Source: an uncultured Actinomycetes bacterium (lineage in GTDB: Bacteria > Actinomycetota > Actinomycetes > Nanopelagicales > Nanopelagicaceae). From it: a stretch of DNA of 13,566 bases. The DNA lies in the NCBI GenBank assembly GCA_903827345.1, contig CAIKID010000081.1, positions 1-13,566 of the forward strand. Reading direction: 5' to 3'. Below are positions 1 to 6,916 of this stretch, one piece after another. A program made the position numbers and the translations under genes. The notes beneath the pieces were generated by a model. The model searched no databases. It was given only the letters and a program-made list of their open reading frames with translations, and was not told the origin of the DNA. Every line of letters begins with the position of its first letter. The first letter of the stretch is position 1.

Positions 1-129
1 AGAGAAGGAGAGGGCGCGGAAGGGACCATAAATAGCCGTCATCCGCTTGCGCAGCTCATAGCCGTGGAGTGGTCCTTGACTGAGGACGCCAAGTAAGGCG
101 AACTCAAGGGATTCACTACGCGAGCGCAT
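1..129 (-). CDS. PadR-family transcriptional regulator, N-terminal part (cut by window edge)
   Basis: Reading the minus strand from an ATG at 129 gives an open frame of 43 residues that runs off the left edge. Residues 8-30 contain the core LEFALLGVLSQGPLHGYELR, the characteristic start of the PadR winged-helix DNA-binding domain (helix, then the G-P-x-H-G-Y-E-L turn before the recognition helix). PadR proteins are cytoplasmic dimeric repressors, often autoregulated and often controlling a neighbouring transporter. The start is supported by a GGAG Shine-Dalgarno 7 nt upstream. It is divergent from the exporter at 249, with a double palindrome in the shared promoter region, so control of that exporter is a reasonable inference. 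The ligand and C-terminal domain cannot be seen. Confidence 0.88.
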   Translation of the reverse strand, partial: MRSRSESLEFALLGVLSQGPLHGYELRKRMTAIYGPFRALSFS

Positions 130-136
130 CTAGGTA

Positions 137-140
137 CTCC
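137..140 (-). promoter_or_regulatory. Shine-Dalgarno of the PadR gene
   Basis: GGAG on the minus strand, 7 nt before the ATG at 129. It fixes the start of the PadR frame and contrasts with most other genes here, which have no ribosome binding site. A -10-like TACTAAT lies just upstream (minus strand, 149-143). Confidence 0.6.
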
Positions 141-162
141 AATTAGTATTTCGAATAGGTAC

Positions 163-203
163 TATCGAATCGATATAACGAGAGGTAACCTATCGATTCG
201 ATA
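163..203. promoter_or_regulatory. Paired 13-bp palindromic operators between padR-like and lysE-like genes
   Basis: TATCGAATCGATA (163-175) and TATCGATTCGATA (191-203) are exact reverse complements of each other. Each is also a 13-bp palindrome, TATCGA-N-TCGATA, so they are two near-identical operators in tandem, 28 bp from centre to centre. The left copy falls around the expected -35 region of the minus-strand PadR promoter. The right copy lies just upstream of the exporter promoter. A TCGAAT half-site also occurs at 151-156, and TAGGTACT is repeated at 131-138 and 156-163. Binding by the adjacent PadR protein is inferred; the motif is not the ATGT-N8-ACAT form known for some PadR proteins. 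Confidence 0.75.
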
Positions 204-236
204 CAAAACTGTCCACTCCAAACCGCCCTAGCCCAC

Positions 237-242
237 TACCCT
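237..242 (+). promoter_or_regulatory. Leaderless -10 element of the LysE-family gene
   Basis: TACCCT followed by a 6-nt spacer and then the GTG start at 249. There is no Shine-Dalgarno, so transcription probably starts at or next to the start codon. The geometry matches eight other genes in the window. Confidence 0.6.
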
Positions 243-248
243 GAGCGA

Positions 249-899
249 GTGACTTTGATCATCCCCTCCCGGCTCTGGGAATACCTCATAGCAGCCACGC
301 TCATTATCTTGGCTCCTGGACCGAGCGTCCTATTCACCATTGCCAGAGCTATCTCCTGGGGCCGTGCAACGGCCGTAGCGACCGTCCTCGGCAACGCCTT
401 GGGCATGTTTACGATCTCTGTCCTGGTGGCTGTGGGCCTCGGCCCTGTTCTCCAGCGCTACCACGCTGTCTATATCGGGGTGCAATGGGTCGGTGCTCTC
501 TACCTTGTCTATTTGGGAATTGACGCCATCCGCCACAGCAAAGAGCATGCCGAGTCGATGACCGACCTGAGCGGCGGGAAGCCCTCTATGGCCAAGACCA
601 TTAGACAGGGCTACATAGTGGGGGTACTCAACCCCAAGAGCATGGTCTTCTTTGCAGCGATACTCCCTCAATTTACCGACCACGCAAAAGGCCATCTGAC
701 ATCTCAACTCTTATTGCTTGGGGCCATCTTCTGCATTATCTGTTTCTTCTCTGACGGGACCTGGGGCATCGTGGCGGGAACCATCCGTAACTGGCTCTCC
801 TCGGATGCGCGCCGTCTCGAACGTTTACGCGTTAGCGGCGGAGTTGTCATGGTGGGACTTGGGATTATCACCTTTGTAAACTCGCTCCTCAACTCCTAA
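249..899 (+). CDS. LysE/RhtB-family amino-acid exporter
   Basis: This is a 216-aa integral membrane protein with about six hydrophobic segments, the usual size and topology of LysE/RhtB exporters. The signature APGPSVLFT lies at residues 22-30 of the first membrane segment. A second family motif, GVLNPKSMVFFAAILPQF, falls at about residues 125-142. Members export amino acids or their derivatives using the proton gradient; the substrate cannot be read from sequence. The GTG start has no Shine-Dalgarno but sits exactly 6 nt after a TANNNT box, consistent with a leaderless mRNA. The gene is divergent from the PadR-type regulator and shares a promoter region holding two identical operators, so inducible expression is likely. 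No truncation or frameshift is seen. Confidence 0.92.
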   Translation: MTLIIPSRLWEYLIAATLIILAPGPSVLFTIARAISWGRATAVATVLGNALGMFTISVLVAVGLGPVLQRYHAVYIGVQWVGALYLVYLGIDAIRHSKEHAESMTDLSGGKPSMAKTIRQGYIVGVLNPKSMVFFAAILPQFTDHAKGHLTSQLLLLGAIFCIICFFSDGTWGIVAGTIRNWLSSDARRLERLRVSGGVVMVGLGIITFVNSLLNS

Positions 900-964
900 T
901 CTGGCGATCGTGGCGATGGCGTCAGATGTCAGTTCATTGGTACAGACTTTGCCTACAAATAATT

Positions 965-983
965 CGAAGGGTTCAACTCTTCG
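965..983 (+). other. Stem-loop in the lysE-like/nuclease intergenic gap
   Basis: CGAAGGGT / ACTCTTCG can pair as an 8-bp stem (one G-T wobble) with a TCA loop, about 21 nt before the ATG at 1005. No T-run follows, so it is a poor intrinsic terminator. It may be a 5' leader structure of the nuclease gene or a rho-assisted 3' end for the exporter mRNA. The rest of the 900-1004 gap shows a triple GGCGAT repeat (902-921) and an AT-rich TACAAAT at 954 that could be a -10. Confidence 0.35.
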
Positions 984-1004
984 CTCCTAGAGAAGCAGGT
1001 CATC

Positions 1005-1679
1005 ATGGGCGAACCACGCGCCGCAATTAGTCCGAGCCATTTAACCTACGCCTGGGGCGATTGTCATCGCTGCCTCTGGTTGCAGTACAACCACTCGGTC
1101 GCCGCTCCTATGACGATGCCATTAATCGGCGATCTCGCCGATATGCAGGAGCGCTACTTCATCGGCGCAAAGACATCCGACATGCATCCCGATCTCCCAG
1201 AGGGCAAGGTCCACTCCCACGGTGGGTGGGTCGTATCTAAGAACATTGTTGTAGATGGCGTCGACTCCGGACTCTTCATCCGGGGTAAATACGATCTACT
1301 TATTGAATTTGCCGACGGGACCTTTGGAATCATCGATTGCAAATTGCAGAAGAGCGATTACGACAAGAGCGTTTTCTATGCTCCGCAGTTAGAGGCATAT
1401 GCATTTAGCCTTGAAAATCCACTCAAAGACGCTCCCAAGCAAATTTCACTTGTTGGTCTCTACACCTGGTCGCTCGACCGAGCATCGGGCAATTTGGGAG
1501 CTGGCTTTGGATATCGCGTTAATAGCTCTTGGTTCCCCGCTGAGCGCAATCCCATTGCACTGCAAGAACGGTTATCAGATCTGGTTCGCATGATTCGCGG
1601 AGACTGCCCACCAGCTAAAGATGGGTGCGGGATGTGTGGCTATGTTGTTGCGCGTCGCGAAGTCCTAGGAAACGGTTAG
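1005..1679 (+). CDS. Cas4/RecB-like PD-(D/E)XK protein with putative Fe-S cysteines
   Basis: This 224-aa protein carries the full PD-(D/E)XK nuclease signature of the RecB/Cas4/AddB class. It has GKYD (D97), then IIDCK (D111, K113), then the Q128-x3-Y132 motif within APQLEAYAFSLE. Cysteines flank the fold: C20 and C23 near the N-terminus (GDCHRCLW) and C201, C208 and C211 near the C-terminus (CPPAKDGCGMCGY). Cas4 and AddB use one N-terminal and three C-terminal cysteines to hold a 4Fe-4S cluster that staples the nuclease domain, and the arrangement here fits that layout. No cas genes, repeats or helicase lie nearby, so it is not a CRISPR Cas4 in this context. A role as a DNA repair exonuclease is inferred. 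A weak AGAAGCAGG-like ribosome site precedes the ATG. The stop codon overlaps that of plsC by 4 nt. Confidence 0.8.
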   Translation: MGEPRAAISPSHLTYAWGDCHRCLWLQYNHSVAAPMTMPLIGDLADMQERYFIGAKTSDMHPDLPEGKVHSHGGWVVSKNIVVDGVDSGLFIRGKYDLLIEFADGTFGIIDCKLQKSDYDKSVFYAPQLEAYAFSLENPLKDAPKQISLVGLYTWSLDRASGNLGAGFGYRVNSSWFPAERNPIALQERLSDLVRMIRGDCPPAKDGCGMCGYVVARREVLGNG

Positions 1680-2368
1680 TCCTCTTCGTTCTTCTTTAAC
1701 TCTTCTGCAATTGCGTTCTTGGCATCTGAAGCGTACATATCAACGTAGACCTGCCCCGATATCTTTTGAATGCCTTGCATGATCTCGTCGGTCGCTTGAC
1801 GTAGTGTGGCAAGATCGCTGGAATCTCCAGTGAAATACATCGGCTCTCCAAAGACCATCTCGACGCGACGAACTTTGGGCACTACTTGACCGGTAGGTTG
1901 GATCTCGGCGGTATTGAACATGGCGACGGGAACTACCGGCGCACCCGAATCAATAGCCATTCGAGCTATGCCGATACGACCCTTGTAAAGCCGACCATCT
2001 GGCGAGCGCGTCCCCTCAGGATATATTCCGATGCATTGACCCTCTTCGAGCAATTTGAGTCCGGTGCGAATAGCTGCCTCGCTCCTGCGTCCACCTGCAC
2101 GATCGACGGGAACTTGTCCAAGAGCTTGGAAGGTAATCTTCTTGATAAATCCTTTGATTCCAGGAGAGGTGAAGTACTCACTCTTCGCCATGAAGGTCAC
2201 CTTGCGTGGAACGACTAAAGGCATAAATATGGAATCACTAAAAGAGAGGTGATTGGAGGCGACGATCACTGGGCCGAGATTAGGCACATGGCGCAACCCC
2301 GTGACCTTTGGACGGAAGAGCAACATCAAGATCGGGGTTAGAAAGGACTTCAAAAATGTATACGCCAC
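1676..2368 (-). CDS. plsC: 1-acyl-sn-glycerol-3-phosphate acyltransferase (PlsC family)
   Basis: This is a 230-aa membrane-associated acyltransferase that transfers a fatty acyl group to lysophosphatidate, giving phosphatidate for phospholipid synthesis. The catalytic HX4D motif is NHLSFSD (H40, D45) and the phosphate-binding motif is YPEGTRS (116-122). A PVVPVAM block follows at 144-150. A short hydrophobic stretch at residues 5-18 would anchor it to the inner face of the membrane. The GTG start is fixed by the strong Shine-Dalgarno at 2375-2382, 6 nt upstream. It is convergent with the Cas4-like gene (4-nt overlap) and divergent from the hydrolase gene. Co-localisation with fadD and pimB is typical of actinobacteria, as in the fadD15 neighbourhood of mycobacteria (from memory). 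The exact acyl-acceptor could differ. Confidence 0.92.
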   Translation of the reverse strand: MAYTFLKSFLTPILMLLFRPKVTGLRHVPNLGPVIVASNHLSFSDSIFMPLVVPRKVTFMAKSEYFTSPGIKGFIKKITFQALGQVPVDRAGGRRSEAAIRTGLKLLEEGQCIGIYPEGTRSPDGRLYKGRIGIARMAIDSGAPVVPVAMFNTAEIQPTGQVVPKVRRVEMVFGEPMYFTGDSSDLATLRQATDEIMQGIQKISGQVYVDMYASDAKNAIAEELKKNEED

Positions 2369-2374
2369 TAGCTC

Positions 2375-2382
2375 ACCCTCCT
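2375..2382 (-). promoter_or_regulatory. Strong Shine-Dalgarno of plsC
   Basis: AGGAGGGT on the minus strand, 6 nt before the GTG at 2368. It is the best ribosome binding site in the window and decides the plsC start. Confidence 0.75.
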
Positions 2383-2462
2383 CTCTCGTGCCTCGCCTCG
2401 CCCATCTAAGGTTGAGGGGTCTAATTTAGGGGTTAAAGGCCACTCTGTGACACCATCTGAGC

Positions 2463-3575
2463 GTGGGCGATATAGCAAACTCAGAAAATTTCTACCTTTC
2501 GGGTGGGAAAACCGGGGTACTCCTACTCCACGGCTTCACAGGATCCCCCGCATCAGTCTTGCCGTGGGCGCGCGGAATTCACGAAGCAGGGTTTACCGTC
2601 TCTGTGCCGCGCCTCGCGGGACACGGAACGCAGTGGCAGGATCTCAACAAGTGCTCGTGGGAAGACTGGTACGACTCAGCTCTGTTAGCGCTGCAAACCC
2701 TTAAAGCGAGTTGCGATCGAGTATTCGTCGGTGGATTCTCTGTAGGCGGTGCATTAGCTCTTATGCTTGCTCAGCAACGCAGCAATGAGATCGAAGGTCT
2801 GCTCCTGCTTAATCCATCCATCTTCGATGAGCGAAAATTCTTCAAATATGTACCCGCGCTCAAATATCTACTGCCTTCAATTAGAGGTGGGGCAAGTGAT
2901 GTAGCTCAGCCCGGTGCACCAAAACATGGATACGACCGGATTCCGCTCAAGGCTCTCGACTCTGTTCGTGACCTGTGGCTCCATGTCGAAAACGATCTCT
3001 ACCTTATAGATCTGCCAATTCTTATTGGCTACTCGATAAATGACCATGTCGTAAATCCAAATTGCAGTCATACCATCATCGACAATGTCGCTTCACCAAG
3101 TATCCGCGAAATTATCTTCGAACAATCCTTTCACAACGTCTCTCTCGATTACGAACTAGAAGATTTAGTCTCCGAAAGCATCGAATATATCCAAGATGTG
3201 TTGACTGGCGAGTTTGAGCGAACCAATGAGAGTGATGAAAATGAACTCATAGATGCGGAGTTCGAATCGATCGTCTCGCAACTTTCGCTCGATGAATCTC
3301 ACCCCACAACGTTTCTCGATGAACTCGATGCGCGCGGCGAAGAGCATTTCTTACCTCCAGATCCAGAATTACCCAATGTTGATCAATCGGCGCGTATAGC
3401 CCTCATTTGCCTGATCGGCGGACCCGCTTACTTGCTCTTGGAATACACAACGGGATTTACCTTCTTCGGTACCGGTCCATGGCCAGGAGTCCTGCTCTTT
3501 ATAGGCGGAGTTGTAGCTTCGATGATTCGTTTAGCGCGAAATGATGAGGATTTCGATGATGGGGCAGAGGTTTAG
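2463..3575 (+). CDS. Alpha/beta hydrolase (carboxylesterase-like) fused to a C-terminal two-helix membrane module
   Basis: The first ~245 residues form an alpha/beta hydrolase of the monoacylglycerol lipase/Est30 carboxylesterase type. It has an oxyanion strip HGFTG (23-27), the nucleophile elbow GFSVGG (S93), acid D194 in SINDH and a catalytic His at H224 (SFHNVS). It is therefore probably active on short acyl or glycerol esters. An acidic linker (about 246-305) leads to two hydrophobic segments (about 311-327 and 339-356) and an acidic tail, DEDFDDGAEV. The tail resembles small actinobacterial membrane proteins that usually stand alone and end in acidic residues plus a GAVV-like terminus (from memory). 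The catalytic domain would be tethered to the membrane by its C-terminus. The GTG start lacks a Shine-Dalgarno; a weak CACCAT sits 6 nt before it. It ends 3 nt from the ROK gene stop. Confidence 0.85.
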   Translation: MGDIANSENFYLSGGKTGVLLLHGFTGSPASVLPWARGIHEAGFTVSVPRLAGHGTQWQDLNKCSWEDWYDSALLALQTLKASCDRVFVGGFSVGGALALMLAQQRSNEIEGLLLLNPSIFDERKFFKYVPALKYLLPSIRGGASDVAQPGAPKHGYDRIPLKALDSVRDLWLHVENDLYLIDLPILIGYSINDHVVNPNCSHTIIDNVASPSIREIIFEQSFHNVSLDYELEDLVSESIEYIQDVLTGEFERTNESDENELIDAEFESIVSQLSLDESHPTTFLDELDARGEEHFLPPDPELPNVDQSARIALICLIGGPAYLLLEYTTGFTFFGTGPWPGVLLFIGGVVASMIRLARNDEDFDDGAEV

Positions 3576-3578
3576 CTA

Positions 3579-4526
3579 CTAGCGACGGGCTAAATCGGCC
3601 ACGCCTACTAGACCGGCATCATTTCCCAACTCAGCGACCAAAACTTTGGGCGCAGGGTGTTTGCCGTTAAAGGGCATGTATTTTTCGATTGCTGCACGCG
3701 TTGGTTTCATAAGAAGTTCGCCGGCATCTATAACTCCGCCACCAATGACAACACAAGCGGGATCCACGATCATACAAATGGAAGCTATCCCAGCTCCCAA
3801 CCATTCACCAGTGGTATTAAAAGCATCAACGGCAATTGCATCCCCCGCGCGAGCGGCATCTGTGATGTGATTTCCCTTGATGCCATCTACGGTTCCATTG
3901 CCCCGAGCTAAGAGAGATTGCGCGCGCGATGGATCGAGTGCGATTGCTTCTAATAAATGTCGGTGCAACGCGGAGCCAGAGGCATATTGCTCGAAACAAC
4001 CATAAGAGCCACAACCGCAGAGGTGTCCACCAGGTACTAAACGCATATGGCCAAATTCTGCAGCAACTCCAAAGGCACCACGATAGAGCGAGCCGTTATT
4101 GACGAGGCCACCGCCGATTCCAGTACCAACAGTCACCATCATCAGTTCGCTCTCGCCGCGACCGGCGCCATAAACAGCTTCACCCCATGCTGCGGCATTT
4201 GCATCGTTCTCAATGACAACAGGAAGATTAATTTCACGCGAGATTTCGGCTTTGAGGTTGATGCCGTTCCAGTCCGCAATGTTCGGTGTTGCGAGCATTG
4301 TTTGGCGATCAGAAGAAACAAAACCGGCGGCAGAGATACCAACACTTGTGGCCTCATGCTGCGCTAATAACTCTTGGATGACCCCGATGATCGTCTCGGT
4401 AAGGGCGCTTCCACCCACCTTAGGCGTATCTTCACGATGGGTTGTCAGGATATTTCCCGCTACATCCACGACGCCACCCAGGACTTTGGTCCCGCCGATA
4501 TCGACACCGATGCTGAAATTTTCCAC
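3579..4526 (-). CDS. glkA: ROK-family sugar kinase, probably glucokinase
   Basis: This 315-aa cytoplasmic kinase is predicted to phosphorylate glucose with ATP. It begins with the ATP-binding phosphate-1 motif DIGGTK (9-14). The sugar-binding/catalytic motif ENDANAAAWGE contains catalytic D109, and a phosphate-2 motif GTGIGGG spans 134-140. The ROK zinc site is complete: H160 plus CGCGSYGCFE (170-179, C170, C172, C177). The E157/H160 pair typical of glucose-specific members is present. The length is standard for actinobacterial ROK glucokinases, which act in glycolysis and, in Streptomyces, in carbon catabolite control. The GTG start follows TAATCT by 6 nt with no Shine-Dalgarno, suggesting a leaderless mRNA. 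It is divergent from fadD across a 61-bp promoter gap and convergent with the hydrolase. Glucose specificity is inferred from the family, so the symbol is tentative. Confidence 0.88.
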   Translation of the reverse strand: MENFSIGVDIGGTKVLGGVVDVAGNILTTHREDTPKVGGSALTETIIGVIQELLAQHEATSVGISAAGFVSSDRQTMLATPNIADWNGINLKAEISREINLPVVIENDANAAAWGEAVYGAGRGESELMMVTVGTGIGGGLVNNGSLYRGAFGVAAEFGHMRLVPGGHLCGCGSYGCFEQYASGSALHRHLLEAIALDPSRAQSLLARGNGTVDGIKGNHITDAARAGDAIAVDAFNTTGEWLGAGIASICMIVDPACVVIGGGVIDAGELLMKPTRAAIEKYMPFNGKHPAPKVLVAELGNDAGLVGVADLARR

Positions 4527-4532
4527 CAGCGA

Positions 4533-4538
4533 AGATTA
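4533..4538 (-). promoter_or_regulatory. Leaderless -10 element of the ROK kinase gene
   Basis: TAATCT on the minus strand with a 6-nt spacer to the GTG start at 4526. It is the best match to TATAAT among the leaderless boxes here. Confidence 0.6.
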
Positions 4539-4575
4539 CCTTGCGTCAGCCCATGAAAGTTCGCGACTTTGCCAC

Positions 4576-4581
4576 TAGCGT
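4576..4581 (+). promoter_or_regulatory. Leaderless -10 element of fadD
   Basis: TAGCGT, a 6-nt spacer, then the ATG at 4588, with no Shine-Dalgarno. Together with the ROK box it forms a compact divergent promoter pair 37 bp apart. Confidence 0.55.
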
Positions 4582-4587
4582 TCTCGC

Positions 4588-6372
4588 ATGATCGAGACCT
4601 ACCTGCCGGCGCTGGCGCCGCACCCAACAACGGGGAATATCACCAACATCATTACCGATCGTGTCGCCAAGGAGCCCGGTCGAGTCCTCCTCTCCCGCCC
4701 GCTTGGCAATGGTTGGCAGCCCGTCACAGCCGTTGAACTTGATCAAGAGATCCGCAGCGTGGCAAAGGGATTGATCTCTCATGGAGTGGCCCCAGGCGAT
4801 CGAGTCGCCATAATGGCTAAGACGCGCTACGAGTGGACGATTTTAGATTTTGCCATCATCTACTGTGGTGGAATAACGGTTCCAATTTACGAGACCTCCA
4901 GCGCTGAACAAGTGAAATGGATTTTGAGCGATTCCGCCAGCGTTCTGCTCGTTGTGGAATCTCCCCACTTGGCAGAATTGGCGGAGCCGGTTCGTCCAAA
5001 CACCTGCCGCGAAATTCTGATCATCACTGAAGATGCAATCCCGGCTCTCGTCCTCGCCGGGCGAGATGTACCCGACTCGGCCGTCGATGAGCGCATCAAC
5101 TCCATTGGTCCTGAGGACTTGATGACCTTGATCTACACCTCTGGAACAACGGGCAACCCCAAGGGCGTCACATTCACACATGGCAATTTCATCTCTGAAT
5201 GTTCCAATGTCGTTCTCTACGCCCGCGTAGAATTTCTCAAACCCGGTGGTTCCACCCTGCTCTTCTTGCCAATCGCGCACGTCTTCGGGCGCATGATTCA
5301 ATTTGGTGCGATCCATGCTGGCCTCCATCTGGCGCATTGCGGAGACATAACTCGCTTGCCACAAGATCTTGCATCTTTTAGGCCAACTTTGGTTCTTGCT
5401 GTTCCCCGCATCTTCGAAAAGGTTTACAACAGCGCCGAGAACAAAGCGCACGAAGCAGGCAAGTCAAAGATCTTCAAGAAGGCGGTAGATATTGCCGTCG
5501 AATATTCCGAGGGCCTGGATTCTGGAACATTCTCTCTTAAGAGTCGTGCGTTGCATTTAGTCTTTGACCGTTTGGTCTACTCAAAAATCCGCGCTGGGTT
5601 AGGTGGCAAGGTTGAGGCAGCCATCTCCGGTGGTGCTCCGCTTAGCCCACGCCTAGGCCATTTCTTCAGAGGGGCCGGAATAAATATCTTGGAAGGTTAT
5701 GGGCTGACCGAGACAACGGCAGCTTCATCTCTCAATGTGCGCTCAGCGCAGAAGATTGGAAGCGTCGGTCGCCCCATACCTGGAACTCGAATCAAGATTG
5801 CAGCTGATGGCGAAGTTCTCGTGAAAGGTCCTGTCGTGATGCAGGGCTATTGGCAGAACGAAGCAGCCACAAAGGAATGCATGACAGAAGATGGATACTT
5901 CAAGACCGGTGATCTGGGGACCATCGATGACGATGGATATCTCAGCATCGTAGGTCGCAAAAAAGAGATCATCGTGACATCGGGTGGGAAGAACGTAGCT
6001 CCCGAAGTTCTCGAGGATCGTCTCCGTGCTCATCCACTGATTAGCCAATGCATGGTTGTCGGTGACAACCAACCATTTATTGCGGCGCTGATCACTCTAG
6101 ATCCAGATTCGATTAAATTGTGGGTCAAGAGCAACAAGAAGGCCGGTGCAACAATTGTTGATCTCACTAAGGATCCGACACTGATTGATGTTATTCAAAC
6201 CGCGGTCGATGAGGCGAATAAGGCCGTCAGCCGAGCTGAATCAATTCGAAAGTTCACCATCTTGCCGCAAGACTTCACTATCGCTGATGGTCAATTAACG
6301 GCCAAGCTCTCAGTGAAGCGCCACGTGGTAAACCAACAGTTTGCGCAAGAGATTGCCGACTTATTTGGCTGA
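4588..6372 (+). CDS. fadD: Long-chain fatty-acid--CoA ligase (FadD15-type AMP-forming synthetase)
   Basis: This 594-aa ANL-superfamily enzyme activates fatty acids to acyl-CoA through an acyl-adenylate. Motifs appear in order: P-loop YTSGTTGNPKG (183-193), the LFLPIAHVFGR acyl-pocket region (225-235), the adenine motif YGLTET (371-376), KTGDLG (439-444) and the hinge GRKKEIIV followed by SGGKNVAPE (456-473). The C-terminal LTAKLSVKR (570-578) corresponds to the family's LTPTLKVKR-like motif. Its length of about 600 matches mycobacterial FadD15-like and eukaryotic-type long-chain ligases. It probably supplies acyl-CoA for phospholipid and mannoside acylation or for beta-oxidation. The ATG follows a TAGCGT box by 6 nt. 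The histidine-kinase frame begins inside its 3' end, so the three downstream genes form one transcript (fadD-kinase-regulator). Confidence 0.95.
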   Translation: MIETYLPALAPHPTTGNITNIITDRVAKEPGRVLLSRPLGNGWQPVTAVELDQEIRSVAKGLISHGVAPGDRVAIMAKTRYEWTILDFAIIYCGGITVPIYETSSAEQVKWILSDSASVLLVVESPHLAELAEPVRPNTCREILIITEDAIPALVLAGRDVPDSAVDERINSIGPEDLMTLIYTSGTTGNPKGVTFTHGNFISECSNVVLYARVEFLKPGGSTLLFLPIAHVFGRMIQFGAIHAGLHLAHCGDITRLPQDLASFRPTLVLAVPRIFEKVYNSAENKAHEAGKSKIFKKAVDIAVEYSEGLDSGTFSLKSRALHLVFDRLVYSKIRAGLGGKVEAAISGGAPLSPRLGHFFRGAGINILEGYGLTETTAASSLNVRSAQKIGSVGRPIPGTRIKIAADGEVLVKGPVVMQGYWQNEAATKECMTEDGYFKTGDLGTIDDDGYLSIVGRKKEIIVTSGGKNVAPEVLEDRLRAHPLISQCMVVGDNQPFIAALITLDPDSIKLWVKSNKKAGATIVDLTKDPTLIDVIQTAVDEANKAVSRAESIRKFTILPQDFTIADGQLTAKLSVKRHVVNQQFAQEIADLFG

Positions 6373-6916
6373 TAGCGCCGAAGAGCGAGTACGAATAGCT
6401 CGCGAACTTCACGATGGTATCGCCCAGGAATTGGCGGCCATCGGCTATGCCCTCGATAATGAAATTGGCCGAACTGATACAACGATGGAGTCGCGCAGAG
6501 CGCTGCGAGCCATTCGCGAAGAGATTACTCATCTCAACGCCAAGGTGCGAGCAGAGATCTTCCAATTGCGCACCGCTCGTGAAGCGCAGCCACAAGAGAA
6601 GTTAGAAGTGGCCCTGGGAACTCTGAATCTAGATTTCACGATTCTCGGACGCTTACCTGAGGACCCAACCGGAGTGGAACTCTTCAAGATTCTTGTTGAA
6701 CTCGCGAGAAATGCGAGTGATCACGGTGAGGCCACCACTCTTGAAATTGACATTACAGACAAGAGTATCTCCTTAGAGAATGATGGTCTCACCACACATC
6801 CCGTGCAGGATTATCGCTACGGTTTACTCGGCATCGCAGAGCGACTGCAATCCATTGGGTGGGAGATGACTTTGCAGAGCGGGTTCTCGCACATTGAAAT
6901 TCGCAAGGTGAACTGA
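6341..6916 (+). CDS. Minimal sensor-less histidine kinase (HisKA_3/NarL type)
   Basis: This is a histidine kinase of at most 191 aa with no membrane segment or sensory domain. The dimerisation/phosphoacceptor helix RIARELHDGIAQELAAIG (HisKA_3) starts about 18 residues in, with phospho-accepting H24. The ATPase domain keeps an N-box (ELARNASDH), a shortened DxG region (ENDGL) and a G-box GLLGIAERL near the C-terminus, so it is probably catalytic. It pairs with the response regulator next door through a TGATG overlap. All candidate starts are TTG codons: 6341, 6353 or 6365. All three lie within the fadD 3' end (overlap 32, 20 or 8 nt), so translation is probably coupled to fadD. The signal must come from a partner protein or a cytoplasmic ligand. 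A role tied to fatty-acid status is speculation based on the neighbour. Confidence 0.85.
   Translation: MRKRLPTYLADSAEERVRIARELHDGIAQELAAIGYALDNEIGRTDTTMESRRALRAIREEITHLNAKVRAEIFQLRTAREAQPQEKLEVALGTLNLDFTILGRLPEDPTGVELFKILVELARNASDHGEATTLEIDITDKSISLENDGLTTHPVQDYRYGLLGIAERLQSIGWEMTLQSGFSHIEIRKVN

Noticed and set aside
902..921. Triple GGCGAT repeat after the LysE-like gene, considered as a terminator or a repeat array.
   Set aside because: The copies are direct rather than inverted, too few for an array, and no stem with a T-run can be formed.
1005..1679. Cas4-like gene as a sign of a CRISPR system.
   Set aside because: No repeat-spacer array or other cas genes occur in the window; stand-alone Cas4-like nucleases are common.
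4843..5451. A 202-aa minus-strand ORF opposite fadD.
   Set aside because: It is a long antisense frame over a clearly conserved ANL enzyme with no recognisable domain; a frame-bias shadow is the simplest reading.
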